The notes: a model not told the origin generated them from the sequence alone. Positions 21,471 to 32,974 are shown, counted from the stretch's first letter. The stretch: 64,000 nt of DNA from Oegoconia quadripuncta (GCA_949316235.1 OX438751.1:23341885-23405884), one strand, 5' to 3'. Numbers and translations are program-made.

Positions 21471-22102
21471 TTAGGTCCTTACCTATGAAATTGGCGTTTT
21501 GTTTATAGAATTTCATTAAGACTGTTTTCTCCATAGAAACATTTTTATTTTATTTTTTGGGAATGACAATTCCTAAACTTTGTGTGTATTATCGGATAAC
21601 ATTAAGTATAGGCAGCGTTAATTTTTAAAAGTAACCGCTTTATAAAAGTTTCAGCGAATCTAAGAAATGATTATGGGTAATAGCACATGAAAAGAGCTCT
21701 GTTCAAATTTTTTTTATTATGTAATTTAGCCCAGAAATTAAAAAAATATTTTATGTGAAACCTTGAAATTATATTCCATTTTCCAAATAAAAAACAAATT
21801 TGGATATAGCTTTGAAAATCGCAGGAAATTGTACATATGATTAACGAAGAAAAAAAACTCCAATTTCATTGGTAAAGAGACCCAATATTTATAAAATAGG
21901 TCGATCGGAGACCGCTCTGGAGCAACGGTGCGAGCTCTCTCCCCCGAATTAATCTCTATTCCACATTTAAATTTAGTAGTTTTGTAGTTTAGCTAAATTT
22001 GGATTTGCCGTTCCTAAAAAAAAATCAGAAATGTTTTTATGGAGAAAACAGTCTTAATGAAATTCTTCATACACAACGCCAATTTCATAGGTAAGGACCT
22101 AA
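21471..22102. mobile_element. Mariner-like MITE plus second partial copy
   Basis: A near-complete element spans 21471 to about 21887. It starts TTAGGTCCTTACCTATGAAA and ends with the inverted form 'tttcattggtaaagagaccc'. A truncated second copy in the opposite orientation follows at about 21985-22102, ending 'ttcataggtaaggacctaa'. The 419-bp copy at 33741-34159 gives the full reference structure. No transposase frame. Assignment to Tc1/mariner rests on the TIR style and TA flanks at 33739 and 34160. Confidence 0.65.
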
Positions 22103-22104
22103 TA

Positions 22105-23635
22105 TTACTATGTGATCAGTTATAACAGATTTAATAAACAGAATTAATATGTGCAGCTAGACCTTATCATTGACACACATGTTCAGTACTATTTTGTAAT
22201 ATTTTCTAAATTTAAGTATGATCTACAACGGACATCCGCCGTAAGTTTAAACGCTTTGCGCCACGCCACAAAAGCGGCTGTTACTGATCAAAGGATAATA
22301 CAGGTATCAAAAGACTGTTACTATTTTTTGCTGACTTGAGATAGTGAGAGTGGTTGTATGTTTCATCTTTACGATCAAGTAACTATTTGATTGACTCACT
22401 CACGCTTGAGTTGCTGACGTGTTTCAGTACATGAAAGTTTTAGCTACAAATAAAGTCGGTGAATTTCAGAACTGCCAGATATCCAGCCGAAGAATTCACT
22501 GCACCGTACACAGCGTACACTTGAAGCCAAAATCATTAGCCGAGTTCACAGTGGGTTGGCACCAGCGGTCGTCTTGAGGGCCAATTTGTCGGCCCGGGAA
22601 ACACTTAGGCGAATGTGTTTGCTCCTTACTCGCCCCTGCGACTTGCCAATTTTGCCATTCTCAAGTGGGCCTATTTGCGTGCCTCGCAATGTATTTTTGG
22701 GGACATTTTTATACTCAGCAAGTAGGTGGAATGACTTATGGAAATATACAATATGTTTGGAAATATTTCTAAGTAATTTCCTATTAACTTTAACATTCTG
22801 TAGTTCAGCATAACATCGAATTGTAGATACAGAACTTAGCCCAGGGAAAATACAGTAAAAAATTAGCTTAGCTAGACATAATTCAGAACCGACTTATATA
22901 ATTGTCAGAATAATTAAGCCTAAAAAAACTAGCGCTTAGTCTAGATTTTCCTAGAAAACCCTATTTTTAATTTATATATTAATAACAATAAATAGTAACT
23001 GATATTTAATTAAGTAGATTTTTTTAACAGTTAACTTATTGATGGATAAAAACTAAGCATGACTATAGTTAGGCATTTTTTTTATGCACAACTGGTTAGT
23101 AGGTACTTGACCTCAATCACACTTTTTTGTTAATGTATGTGTTTTAGCTGAAAATGTCGTCGAGCTGCATTGCTTAAGAAACAAAAGTGAGAACAAATAT
23201 TTTGTAACGATAATTTCCCTAAATGTTTTGTATTTAAAGAAATACCCTTCTGTTAAGCATTTATGAAAATAAACACATTTTTCAACTTTAGCTTATTTAC
23301 TTACTTAGTACATGATTTTCTTACAAATGCTTCATTTTTAGCAATTGTTACTACACTTAAAACACTTTATTAAACGTTTCAAGAAAATCGTTCGTTTTTC
23401 CGAGGTAAAACCGTATTTTCCCTGGGCTAACTCGCGGATTCTATCACCCGTTGGTTAAAAATACATGTTAGGTAATAAGTAACTTAATTTTGTGAGGGAT
23501 AAGATCAGAAATGAGATGATATCCTTAGACATATTTACACAGCGCAATTATGTTTGAAAATGGTATGAAGAAAAAATCTAGAATCGTTTAAGAATAATAT
23601 AGATACAGTGCTGTATGGTTTCAGTACTCAAATTG
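22105..23635. other. Long stretch without recognised gene
   Basis: Mostly AT-rich. A GC-richer patch at 22540-22690 has an 85-codon frame with no recognisable domain. Confidence 0.4.
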
Positions 23636-23637
23636 AA

Positions 23638-23785
23638 TAGAACCAACCCATCTCTTCCCCTGGAGATCGCAAAGGGCGACTAAGGGACTTTCCACCAAAA
23701 ACATCTATAACGCACACCTTACCAGGCACTCCACATTTGTTACCCTGCCTGCATATTCTGCTACTAATTCTAAAATTACCTACTC
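23638..23785. repeat. Interspersed repeat fragment
   Basis: 'aaccaacccatctcttcccc' and 'cgcaaagggcgactaaggga' match, inverted and diverged, the repeat that surrounds the LINE at 28152-28572. Class unknown. A 103-codon minus-strand frame over it is not convincing. Confidence 0.45.
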
Positions 23786-24229
23786 CTTTTACCACTGGTT
23801 GCGTGGAAGATATTACTTCGAGTGATAAGGCAGCCATTGTTCTTACCATATTTTTAAGTTTCATGTTTATACTGTCACTACTGTAGATGTACAGAATGTC
23901 ATTGTGAGACAAAGAATCCATTTTCCAAAAATCCTTCATGTTTCAGTATAGATTACTTGAAATTCTAAGCTATACCTCTTCTGTAAGAAAGAAAATAACA
24001 ATAAGGTTCAATATCCAACTAAAATCAATACAATACCCTCAAAAGCACTATTTATAGTGAGCTGTCAATTTAATTCCGATCAAAGTCCTGCCGGTCGATT
24101 AAAACCATCTGCTTTCAAAGTCACTTTATGTTATTTACTGAGCAATTCTCAACTTTATGCCCATACGTGTAGAGACAAGAAAGAACCGACGAGATAAACT
24201 AAGTGGGTAGCAGAAAGATACGATCGAAA

Positions 24230-24540
24230 ATTTTTTCAAACGCATTCCTTAACGGCGGGTGGCCTGACCCGAACACCAGCTAGTTGAGACACATGTCTCG
24301 TCCAATCAGAAGCTTGGCGGTTTAGATGAAACAAAGCCCCTTTTGTTGGGGGCGGAGCTCCCTTTGTTCCGTACAATGGGAAGATAGCAGCGCCCTTTGT
24401 GTTCTTTGTGTGGGCCATTGTTCGCGTATTGTTGGCCGTAGGAATTGTGGGTGGTGGAGGACTTATGTGTAGGTGTGGCCCGGATGTGTTGCTGAAAGTT
24501 GGCGCCTACTGGTATTACGATTGGTGGATGAAAAGTCGTT
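24230..24540. other. GC-rich block, unexplained
   Basis: About 300 bp clearly GC-richer than its surroundings, with a CCAAT motif (at 24301-24305) and G-rich words such as 'tgttgggggcggagctccc'. Two overlapping minus-strand frames have no recognisable domain. It could be an old retroposon or a promoter; neither is shown. Confidence 0.3.
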
Positions 24541-24849
24541 AGTATTTTTTTGTATAATTCTACCAATATTATTTGTTTGAATAGTATTTATTTAAACCTG
24601 AATTATTGAAAATAAGCAATTTGCAAGATTTTCATACCTATAAATAGATATGGGTCAATGTAGACGACGTAAGGTCACAAAACTTAAGTCGTGGCTTCGA
24701 TTTCCGTACGCAAGCTAAATATACTATTAGTTGTTAGATATACCTACATATTGAGAAATTATATGCAGCAAGGATGTCTTCATTATATCTTTTGTTTCGT
24801 CTGTTTTGATTATCCCCGCCCCACAAAATGACCTATTTGTAATATAAAA

Positions 24850-25010
24850 AGCTGTTTTTAAAAGAGCAACCCATCGAGTTTCTTGCTTGTTCTTCTCAGG
24901 GGAAAATTACATTTTGAACAGCAGTATGTAAACAGCTTGAATGTAAAATTTACTGTTTTAAGTGTACCTTGTGTAGGTACCTACAAAATAAAGCATTTGA
25001 CATTGAATAA
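24850..25010 (+). mobile_element. LINE family D-like 3' UTR
   Basis: 'aaaagagcaacccatcgagt' and 'tcttgcttgttcttctcagg' match the UTR of LINE family D (51850-51890). Ends near AATAAA at 24989. Confidence 0.55.
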
Positions 25011-25015
25011 GAAGA

Positions 25016-25082
25016 TTTATTCCCGAGTCATGGATGTTTATCCATTATCAACAGTATCAGTACAAGCGTTGCTTAGTTTTGG
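25016..25082 (+). mobile_element. SINE S1b fragment
   Basis: 'cccgagtcatggatgttta' and 'acaagcgttgcttagttttg' match the body of S1b. The head is missing. It abuts an S3 SINE. Confidence 0.5.
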
Positions 25083-25091
25083 GCGTTTTTA

Positions 25092-25323
25092 TACACGACG
25101 GGTTCGTACTTGACCTCAATCACACCTGATGTTAAGTGACGATGAGGTCGAAGCTGGAAGCGTACTGACCCGGAAACCCCAACACATTTCGGGGACTGGC
25201 TATCTTATCTCTGACAACCGGAACACAACAATGCTATTAACATTGCTGCTTGGCGGCAAATTTAGATAAGATGGTGGTAGCTAGCCAGGCGGACATTTTA
25301 AAATGCCCTACCACCAACCAACT
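25092..25323 (-). mobile_element. SINE family S3
   Basis: Body from 'acgggttcgtacttgacctc' to 'gccctaccaccaacca'. The tRNA-like head beyond that is missing. Confidence 0.75.
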
Positions 25324-25325
25324 AG

Positions 25326-25945
25326 ATGATGGTGTAAAATGTCCGATGTATTAATTAATTTATTGTTAACATTGACCTACAGAGGCGATTTTAAATTGTA
25401 TAAAATCCAAGGAATACTAGGATTGTCGAAAATGGCAGCGAGGCACGATTTCTATTCTTGGCTCGTTCCCATGCCGGTGCGTGCCCGGGCGGTGCGCCGC
25501 GTCGTCAGATCGATATCATTGTCTGGCCCTCTCTAGGGTTCTCTAGGTAAAATTTAAACGACCGGATAGCCTAGTTTAAAGTTTACTATCTATAGTCTGA
25601 TTTTTAGTTACATGCAAGAAGTTTCATGATGTGACCAGACTTATAAATGAAAGATACAAATAGGTATATTATATATAAACTATGCCATTAAAAACCTATA
25701 GCAATAACAAAAGATTAAACCTAAATAAAATACTGATTATTATTAAAGATATTTATTTAAAAATTGTCACAGACCTTGCACGGCCGTAGGCTGGCGGCAT
25801 TGCCTCGTTGAATAGCAAGGCTCACCCTTTACGCTAAATAGAGACCAGCCTTCCGATCGTGCGAGTCTTCGACGAAACGCTCAGAATAATTGACGGAAGA
25901 GGCTATGAGCGCCTGATACCAACGGTCTCTACTTATAAATTAATT
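25326..25945. other. Stretch with two GC-rich islands
   Basis: Islands at about 25420-25530 and 25775-25930 stand out from AT-rich DNA. The first has an open frame with MAARHDFYSWLVPMPVRA, ending LSGPL. The second has no long frame but contains 'agagacc'/'ggtctct' near its ends. I recognise neither. Confidence 0.35.
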
Positions 25946-25946
25946 C

Positions 25947-26270
25947 TTTTTTTTTATCCACTACGGGTTAGCACTTGACCTCAATCTCAATCACACCTGA
26001 TGTTAAGTGAAGATGAGGTCGAAGCTGGAAGCGTACTGACCCGGAAACCCCAACACATTTGGGGGACTGACTATCTTATCTCTGACAACCGGAACACAAC
26101 AATGCTATTAACATTGCTGTTTTGGCGCCAGATTTAGATAAGGGTGGTAGCTAGCCAGGCGGACATTTTATATGCCCTACCACCAACCAAACCGAGTACT
26201 AAATATGTACCCCGCTGGGGATCGAACCCGCGACCTCCGAAATGTAAACCCAATGTTGTTTACATTCAGC
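25947..26270 (-). mobile_element. SINE family S3, near complete
   Basis: Poly-T (poly-A on the minus strand) at the left, full body, and tRNA-like head at the right with 'gatcgaacccgcgacctccg' (inverted B box). About 320 bp, like the copy at 48226-48553. Confidence 0.8.
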
Positions 26271-26274
26271 TTAA

Positions 26275-26785
26275 TTCAACTATTATTGATTAAAATTAGG
26301 AATATAGGTAAGTGTACAAAATGGAGGCTGCGCGGTTCCGCAGCTCGATGGTAGGACATTTTAAATTTCCGCCTAAACAGCTACCACCGTTTTATCTAGA
26401 TCTGCAGCCGAGTAGTAATGTTGTATTCCCGCTGTTGGATAATATATAACCAGTCTTTAAAATAAGTGATAATGTGAGAGCACTTCCATCTTCACGTAAT
26501 ATGAGGTGTAAAATATGATATGAAAATGTCGAAAAATCCCCAGGAAACAAATGAATACCTATATTATCCAGATAGACCAAACTACCTGTATTAAACGCTA
26601 AATATCTTCGAAACGGCTTAACCGATTTTCCTCAAACGTAGCAATGAACCTTTCCACTTGTTTAATCTTTAATATAAAAGAAAGCGCACTCAAATTGGAT
26701 CATGTATTACTGAGATACGAGGCAAAGACTGGACACACACATACGACGCAATCAAACACATAACCCCGTTATTTTTCTTAAGTAA
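26275..26785. other. Stretch with retroposon-tail-like sequence
   Basis: At 26590-26765, 'ttcgaaacggcttaaccgat' and 'gacacacacatacgacgcaa' recur in diverged form near 33600-33670. The rest is unassigned. Confidence 0.4.
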
Positions 26786-26789
26786 TTCT

Positions 26790-26905
26790 ACTCACAAGAA
26801 GGTGGACAGACGACCTGATAAAAATCGGGAGAAATCGCTGGATTCCGCCCCTTCCACCCGGTCACTCTGGAACTCTATGAGGGAGGCCTATGTTCAACAA
26901 TGGAC
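26790..26905 (+). mobile_element. LINE fragment, RTE-like C-terminus
   Basis: The frame RWTDDLIKI is followed by a shifted frame with SLWNSMREAYVQQWTS. Same protein end as at 42391-42745; at least one frameshift. Confidence 0.65.
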
Positions 26906-27206
26906 GTCCTGTGGTCCTGGGCGCGACAGTAAACCAGCGCTGAGCTCTTCCCTTTCGCTGCTGCGACACTTATCTGAGTGTACTGTCATTTTATTTGTCT
27001 AACAATTGTTGTATATGTTTCGAAGTGGCGAATAAACAGTTGCTTTCTTCTTTCTTTCTTTTTCCCTCTGATATGGTATACCCTGAAATGCTGATGATGG
27101 CGAGTTCAAAATTAAAGAATTTATGATGGTATGAAATCTTATTTTTATAATGACACCCAAATTTCATCACTACAATTTCAATTACTTTTTCTGTATCTGG
27201 ACGATA

Positions 27207-27441
27207 TTTTTTTTATGCACGACGGGTTAGTACCTGACCTCAATCGCACCTGATGTTCAGTGAAGATGAGGCCGAAGGTGGTAGCGTACTGACCCGGAAA
27301 CCCCATCTTATTTGGGGAGCTGGCTATCTTATCTTTGACAACCGGAACACATTGCTGTTTGGCGGCAGATTTAGATAAGACGGTGGTAGCTAGCCAGGCG
27401 GACAATTAAAATGCCCAACCACCAACCAAACCGCGTACTAC
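27207..27441 (-). mobile_element. SINE family S3, head-truncated
   Basis: Poly-T at the left, then 'cgacgggttagtacctgacc', the family body, ending at 'accaaaccgcgtacta'. Internal deletions relative to other copies. Confidence 0.75.
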
Positions 27442-27444
27442 CAA

Positions 27445-28045
27445 TCGTCAACCCAATGAAAAACCAAAATTAAATACCTATTGTCTACGTCAATAGATTC
27501 TAAAATAGCTGTGATAGACGGACGGACAGTGGTACTTCCATATTGTATTCGGTTTTGTCAATTTAGGTACTTACACGAAAGAAAAAGCGAAATCGCAAAT
27601 TCCCTGCGGACACCCTCACAATTTTAATAAAGCGTTGATAATAGGTATAACGCTTCACAGGTTTTAGTTCGAATGGCCCTCTATGGGGTAACAGAGGGCT
27701 GAAGGCGTCATTGTTATCCGTTGAATGAGTAATACCCTACCGTACAATGCATATACCTGTGTTAATACGATGGCGATATCGATTTTCCATAGTGGCAATG
27801 GAAATTGTCATATTGTTGAATACGTTTTCGTGAAGCGAAGGATGTAGTAAGCGCACATAGTAAGCCCGTACATACGAGTGAATAGAAGAGACTGTCTGCG
27901 ATTTCAGCTATACCTACTTAAGCTTGTGTTACTTATTACGTTTCTATGATAAAAATAGAATAGTTTTGCAACGATAAAAGGAAGTTTTCGACGAAATTGT
28001 GGTAGGTATAAGGTACCTAAGTAATTTTGAAATGAAACATATATT
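27445..28045. other. Stretch with no recognised feature
   Basis: AT-rich; no coding or repeat signal that I can support. Confidence 0.4.
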
Positions 28046-28048
28046 TTC

Positions 28049-28640
28049 GAAATACACAAAAATGCACACGTGAAAGGGAGTGAGCCCATTGCTGTTGAAA
28101 CGTGAAAGTCTTTATTTTTTTGGTGGAAATCCCTTAGTCGCCTTTTACGACTCTGTGGAACGACGAGCCATGATACTCATAGGTGATAATTCGAGGACTG
28201 CTAAATTGCAGAGCCTTGAACACCGTCGCAAAGTCGCCTGTCTCTCAGTTCTTTACAGGATGCATTTCGGGGAGTGTGCGTTGGAATTACATAATCTTAT
28301 TCCACCGTCACCCTTCCATCTTCCGGCCACTAGGCGTGGGGAGGGATTCCACCTGTATATAGTTAATATACCGAACATTCGCACTAAGAAGTTCGTTTCT
28401 TTATTCATCATCCGAACAGCCAAGGCATGGAACTCCCTTCCGGCGTCAGTCTTTCCTGAATCTTACAACCATGGGATCTTCAAGAGCAGAGTGAATAGGC
28501 ATTTACTGGGATCGCGTGCTTCATCATCACTTTTTGACCACATCGTCACTTTCCATTCATATCAAAAAAAAAACGACACCCATAAGAAGAGATGGGTCGG
28601 TTTTGTTCTTTTTAAGTGTCGAAATCACACACCACTTGTG
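28049..28640. repeat. Interspersed repeat split by a LINE
   Basis: Left half 28049-28151 ('gtgaaagggagtgagcccat' to ACGAC) and right half 28573-28640 ('acgacacccataagaagaga' and on) are contiguous in the related copy at 28768-28950. The LINE at 28152-28572 is the interruption. Confidence 0.7.
28152..28572 (+). mobile_element. LINE family A, 5'-truncated insertion with intact frame
   Basis: A single open frame of about 135 codons encodes the C-terminal end of a CR1/Jockey-like ORF2. It runs SVERRAMILI, LEHRRKVACLSVLYRMHFGE, LHNLIPPSPFH, NIPNIRT, RTAKAWNSLPASVFPESYNH and FKSRVNRHLLG. It ends in an A-run at 28564-28572. Flanks ACGAC (28147-28151 and 28573-28577) form a 5-bp target-site duplication. 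This is the youngest-looking family A copy here: no frameshift in the conserved part. Confidence 0.85.
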
Positions 28641-28767
28641 CATTGTAAAATATAATATATTACGTAACGTCACGCCCCTTATCCCAAATGGGGTGATCAG
28701 AGATATCCCAAAAATTAGTGTTTGGGTGCTCCAAACATTTGAACAACATCCACGGTTCACCTTTTGA

Positions 28768-28950
28768 AATACACAGAAATGTGCATTTGCGTGTGCACGT
28801 GACAGGGGGTGCATCCATCGCCCTTAAAACGTGCGAGTCTAACCGATGTTTTTTGATGGACGTTCCCATAGTCACATTTTACGACACCCATGGGAAGAGG
28901 TTGGTTAGGTCTATTCGTTTTTCGTGCCGAAATTATAACAATTTGAAGTG
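28768..28950. repeat. Interspersed repeat, uninterrupted copy
   Basis: Matches the two halves at 28049-28151 and 28573-28640 ('cacgtgacagggggtgcatc', 'cattttacgacacccatggg'). Gives the pre-insertion state for the LINE next door. Confidence 0.65.
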
Positions 28951-28959
28951 ACGCCACTT

Positions 28960-29050
28960 TTGATTTTCGAATTTTCGAACAACTTTGCCCCAAGGAACAA
29001 TAGTCGAATTCGATCCAAAAATTTTCGATTATCCATACAAAGTACAAGGT
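28960..29050. mobile_element. Fragment of the ACAGGGTG-type MITE
   Basis: 'cgaacaactttgccccaagg' and 'atagtcgaattcgatccaaa' match the arm of the element at 59020-59712. Ends are missing. Confidence 0.5.
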
Positions 29051-29107
29051 TACAGGTTATCGTAGGCGTCTTATAGTGTAGATTGTCAAATATCAAATAC
29101 TTACTTC

Positions 29108-29692
29108 TTTATGTGATCGCCGTTTCATGCATGATTTATTATTCTTATACAAAATTATTAACAACAAAATCGACAGTCTTCATATTTTAAACCGCATACA
29201 TTTTTCAATTCCATATCAGCTCCCCAGGTATGCTATCAAAAAAACATTCCACGTTGCCCACAGTAAAACGAATCTCGGCCGTTCTTCACCTCTTACAAGA
29301 ATATGGTAGTTCTTACAATTCGGTATGCGAAGCAACGGATGTTGATATCTTCCATGATCCAATCTTGAATTTTAGCAGTAAAATACTGAAACACCTCAAA
29401 GCTTCTCTTTCTAATCCATAATTTTCCATAATTTTCAAAATTTTTTATATTTACTTTATTTGAATTTTGACTACAATATTATTACCATTATAGGTACCTT
29501 ATTTATAATTAAATAATTAAGTATTTCAAAATAATACATTGTAGGTACTACTTATGTAACTAGTGTACCTAGCTATGTTATCAATGTTGTGTACGCCTGT
29601 AATAGGTATATATCAGAACAAAACTACTGTATAAGCTTTCATAAGAGTGTGATATGTTATACTGTTGGTGTACCTAATAAAATAAAATAAAA
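29108..29692 (+). mobile_element. LINE family E, 3' end
   Basis: MHDLLFLYKIINNKIDSLHI runs into PYQLPRYAIKKTFHVAHSK and NLGRSSPLTR. After one frameshift (near 29300) it continues as YGSSYNSVCEATDVDIFHDP and stops at 29419-29421. This is the typical C-terminal end of a Jockey-like LINE. An AT-rich UTR follows, ending AATAAAATAAAATAAAAAAA near 29692. Confidence 0.75.
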
Positions 29693-29805
29693 AAAATATC
29701 TAAAGAAAAAGTAAACCATTCTGAAATATGTTGTTGTTATACAAACTCATTAATTCACACATTGACTCACCATCTCTATTGCCCTTATTAAACTTCAATA
29801 GATAG

Positions 29806-30236
29806 ATTAGATCCCGTAAACCGTCTCCCAGACTGTTTGTTCTTCAAGCGTATAGAAATAATACTTCTTTTTATAATACCGTAGTCAGAATGTGCCGCTT
29901 GTACAATGAAACTGTGGCCGAGTGTTCCTTGGACATTTTTGTACACAATTTACTTACGTTTAGAAGACAAAGCTGTTATTTTGTAATTAAGTTTGGCTAA
30001 GTTTATTTTGTGACTCAACTTTAGAACGATTACGATTAATTACTTATTTCTTACTTCATCACCGATAATGAATGTCTGTTAGATTGATCGTTACACTACT
30101 TAGCATGATATTAATATTTCATTCTGTGCATACATACCCAGAGTTATAGTCTAGTTTTATAAGTTCTATGTATACCTATTCGGCCTTGTTATACTGTAAC
30201 TTGTTCTGTATGCCCAATAAAATAAATAAATAAACA
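29806..30236 (+). mobile_element. LINE family F, 3' end
   Basis: A frame without ATG, from 29806 to the TAA at 29998-30000, reads IRSRKPSPRLFVLQAYRNNT, TVVRMCRLYNETVAEC and LDIFVHNLLTFRRQ. It resembles other Jockey-like C-terminal ends (R..RLF.L......FYN). The UTR ends 'gcccaataaaataaataaat', a polyadenylation signal plus simple tail. Confidence 0.65.
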
Positions 30237-30469
30237 ACCTTTAGTATGAAGTCCATTAATTTTCGGCTTTTTTTTAATTAATTAAACTAATAGAATTTAA
30301 TAGAATAGAACTAATTAAAAATTAAAAACTAATAGAAATTAAGATTGATCTTCTGCTTCCATAGATTAATGTATGTAGGTAATAAGTACTCTTTGAGTTG
30401 TTGAGGTCTGTCACGAGGGTGACATAATCGCTAAAGCGACAAAACCCTCAAAAAAAAAACAAGAAAAAA

Positions 30470-30595
30470 AAAAAAAATAATTTTCGGCTGATTTCAGCTA
30501 CGGTTCCTACTGGAAAGTTGTTCGTAATCAGATGTTGAGTCACAACTAAACAGGAATTACACGAATTAAAGTTCACCTGTACACATTTGTGCGTA
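30470..30595. mobile_element. Fragment of the ACAGGGTG-type MITE
   Basis: 'cggttcctactggaaagttg', 'tcgtaatcag' and 'aggaattacacgaattaaag' match the right arm of 59020-59712. Only one arm is present; preceded by an A-rich run. Confidence 0.6.
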
Positions 30596-30902
30596 GAAGT
30601 AGGTATATATATTTTTTTTATGGCCTTTGTTATCGTGCCATATTGACACAATAAATTCTGCCAATGACTACGTAGAGGAAAAGTCACGGGAAAGAATGAC
30701 CGATTTAATGAGTCCTCGTATTATTCGATCGGTTATTATTATTAAGGTATAACATTGTAACTGACATAAACCGCAACTGACATAAAGAATATTAAATCGA
30801 AAATTGCAACAATTTCTTAATTTTTCATTGATTATCAATTTATTCTATAATAATATTAATAATAATAATTGGTTCAAAACTTAATTAGATACATTTTATT
30901 AA

Positions 30903-31215
30903 TTGAATCCAATACGTTACGGGAATAATCTTGCACAATATTCATTTACCAATAACGTTAGTTTTAATTTGATAACACCAAACACATTTCAATATTCCAT
31001 TTTGTCCCACGACCAACCCTCAGGTTTCAGCAGAATACCAGCAGTGTTTTGCCCGCCTCGGGCAAACCTATACACTGAGCTTTAGCCTTTTTGTATACTG
31101 CGGCACACACATAATATTTGTTGTTTCTGTATTTGTATTGTTTTAGTTGTATTTTTCATATGTAAAATTTGTTATGTGTGTGTACATGGATGCAAATAAA
31201 TGCTTATCTATCTAA
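30903..31215 (+). other. Unrecognised 60-codon frame with UTR-like tail
   Basis: The frame starts MNPIRYGNNLAQYSF and ends PPRANLYTEL at 31085. It is followed by AT-rich sequence with AATAAA at 31195-31200. This ORF-then-UTR pattern is like the LINE ends nearby, but the protein matches nothing I know. Confidence 0.25.
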
Positions 31216-31580
31216 CTCTATAGCTGGAATAGCGTTGGTAAACATTACGTTAGCTCGGTCGTCGTTTCCAACAAACACGAGTACCTAGAAATAATCAAAC
31301 CAATTGGCATTTCAGCTAATTGCCACCACTCTTTGTCACAGAAACTTTGATTGGTTCGAGACGGCGAGATTGGCTCGAGAATACAGGCCAATTATGCTCA
31401 ATACAGGCCAATTATTCGAGCTTCGAAGTTTTATTGTGGTACGGAGGCCGTCAGAACCATTCCGGCCAGAGTTCATTATGTCAATAATTAAAATCGCAGT
31501 CGTGATGGCTCTTATTAAAATGAATTGTTTTAGTTTAGAGTTTAGTATGTGATTGGTTATAGATATTTCGATTTTCGATA
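31216..31580. other. Stretch with no recognised gene
   Basis: A short tandem 'caggccaattat' doublet at 31384-31410. An 82-codon frame has no recognisable domain. Confidence 0.4.
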
Positions 31581-31858
31581 GACGACCTGTTTGGTGTAGT
31601 GGGTAGAAACTCTGCTGCTATACCAAAAGGTCGCGGGTTCGAATCCCGCTAGGGGCATATGTTTGTATGATGAATACAGACATATGTTCCCGAGTTATGG
31701 ATGTTTTTCATTTATATATGTATTTATTTACAAAAAAAAATGTATTTGTTTAGTTTTTCAACCACTTGGTATCTATAATTTGTATTATATATTATAGTTG
31801 CTTAGTGTGGAACTAGATGGCGCTGTGTGTATGTGCAAAGATATTTATTTATTTATTT
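31581..31858 (+). mobile_element. SINE family S1, near complete
   Basis: Head 'gacctgtttggtgtagtggg', B box GGTTCGAATCCCGC, body 'cccgagttatggatgttttt', conserved 'ggaactagatggcgctgtgt' and a (TATT)n tail. About 278 bp; a good reference copy. Confidence 0.85.
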
Positions 31859-32055
31859 CTCAATGTTTACACTCCTTAATTATAACGTGTCGCATAATTG
31901 TACTAATGTAGACATACAGCGGATTAAATAGACGTACACTATTAATCCTCTTGGTTCAAAAGCAGCGAACAAATTGTGACGACCATACATAATATATACA
32001 AGACATGCCAATTTATAAATTATGATGACATGTGACATGTATGTAGATTTTGAGG

Positions 32056-32330
32056 AGCGTTGGTGGCTCAGCGATTAAGATACGGTCTCCGAATTTGGGA
32101 GGTCCGGGTTCGATTCGCAGGCAGGCCATGTACCAATGAGTTTTTAAATTTAATTTAATTACTTATGTTCATTTATCCGACTGCTCTTAAACGGTGAAGG
32201 AAAATGTCTTGACGAAACCTGCATGCCTGAGAAATAAAAATTCTTAAAGTCCCCAACCCCCAACTTTATACGAGGGAAGGCCTATCTCCCTGCAGTGGGA
32301 TATTTACGGGCTGAGATGATGATGACATTT
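32056..32330 (+). mobile_element. SINE family S2, near complete
   Basis: Head 'gttggtggctcagcgattaa', stem 'tctccgaatttgggag', B box GGTTCGATTCGC, then the body through 'ctgcatgcctgagaaataaa' and 'cctgcagtgggatatttacg' to a GATGATGATG tail. Confidence 0.85.
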
Positions 32331-32870
32331 ATCAATGTATACAGTTGTATAACTTATTGAATCGTAATTATATAACAATATCAGTAAATTAGTAGCTGTA
32401 TAAATGGAATTTACCTCATCAATTCATCAATAGCCTTACTCATCCCCACTTGTAACGAGGTGTACAACCTCTTCTAAATTCCGTCTTCTTTTCGGTAATC
32501 TCTTTGGCGTTTTCTTTTTTGGAACATTATTCAAAATTCGGAATTCTAAATTATTTTCAAAAACTAGTCAGTCGTGACGCAGCTTGCGAGCTAGACTATT
32601 ATTTCCATTCTTCCTTTATTTCTTTAAATTATTATAAGAGTATTCAGTTTTACAAGTGCCTATACCTTATTCCTGTCCTTCACCTTCTTCACCGTTCATC
32701 AGTGGCTGCAGTCCTGGTAGGGGCCTGAAACCTACGACCCTGAACCTCATCCTCGTTTACGGCGCCCAATTCCTATATCTACCTACGGCAGCTGAATGTC
32801 GCAGAACCGCGACACACTTTTGGGCCATAGCCTCCTCTCACTGGGAGAGGGTATGGGCTTTATCCACTAC
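32331..32870. other. Stretch with no recognised gene
   Basis: 74- and 106-codon open frames (32504-32976) overlap in different frames and show no domain. Part of this may be an old LINE. Confidence 0.35.
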
Positions 32871-32874
32871 GCAG

Positions 32875-32950
32875 ACCCAGTGCAGATTAGTAGATTTGTG
32901 TCTGACTAGTGGCTATCTGAAAAACTATTTCACATGCCCTACGAAGCACC
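32875..32950 (+). repeat. Partial copy of the ~230-bp repeat
   Basis: 'gcagattagtagatttgtgt' and 'gactagtggctatctga' match the middle of 7948-8155 and 11868-12096. Confidence 0.5.
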
Positions 32951-32974
32951 TCAATTATCATAAATATGAACTAT

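Noticed and set aside
28516..29096. Several overlapping open frames of 60-96 codons
   Set aside because: They cover interspersed repeats and each other on both strands; no domain.
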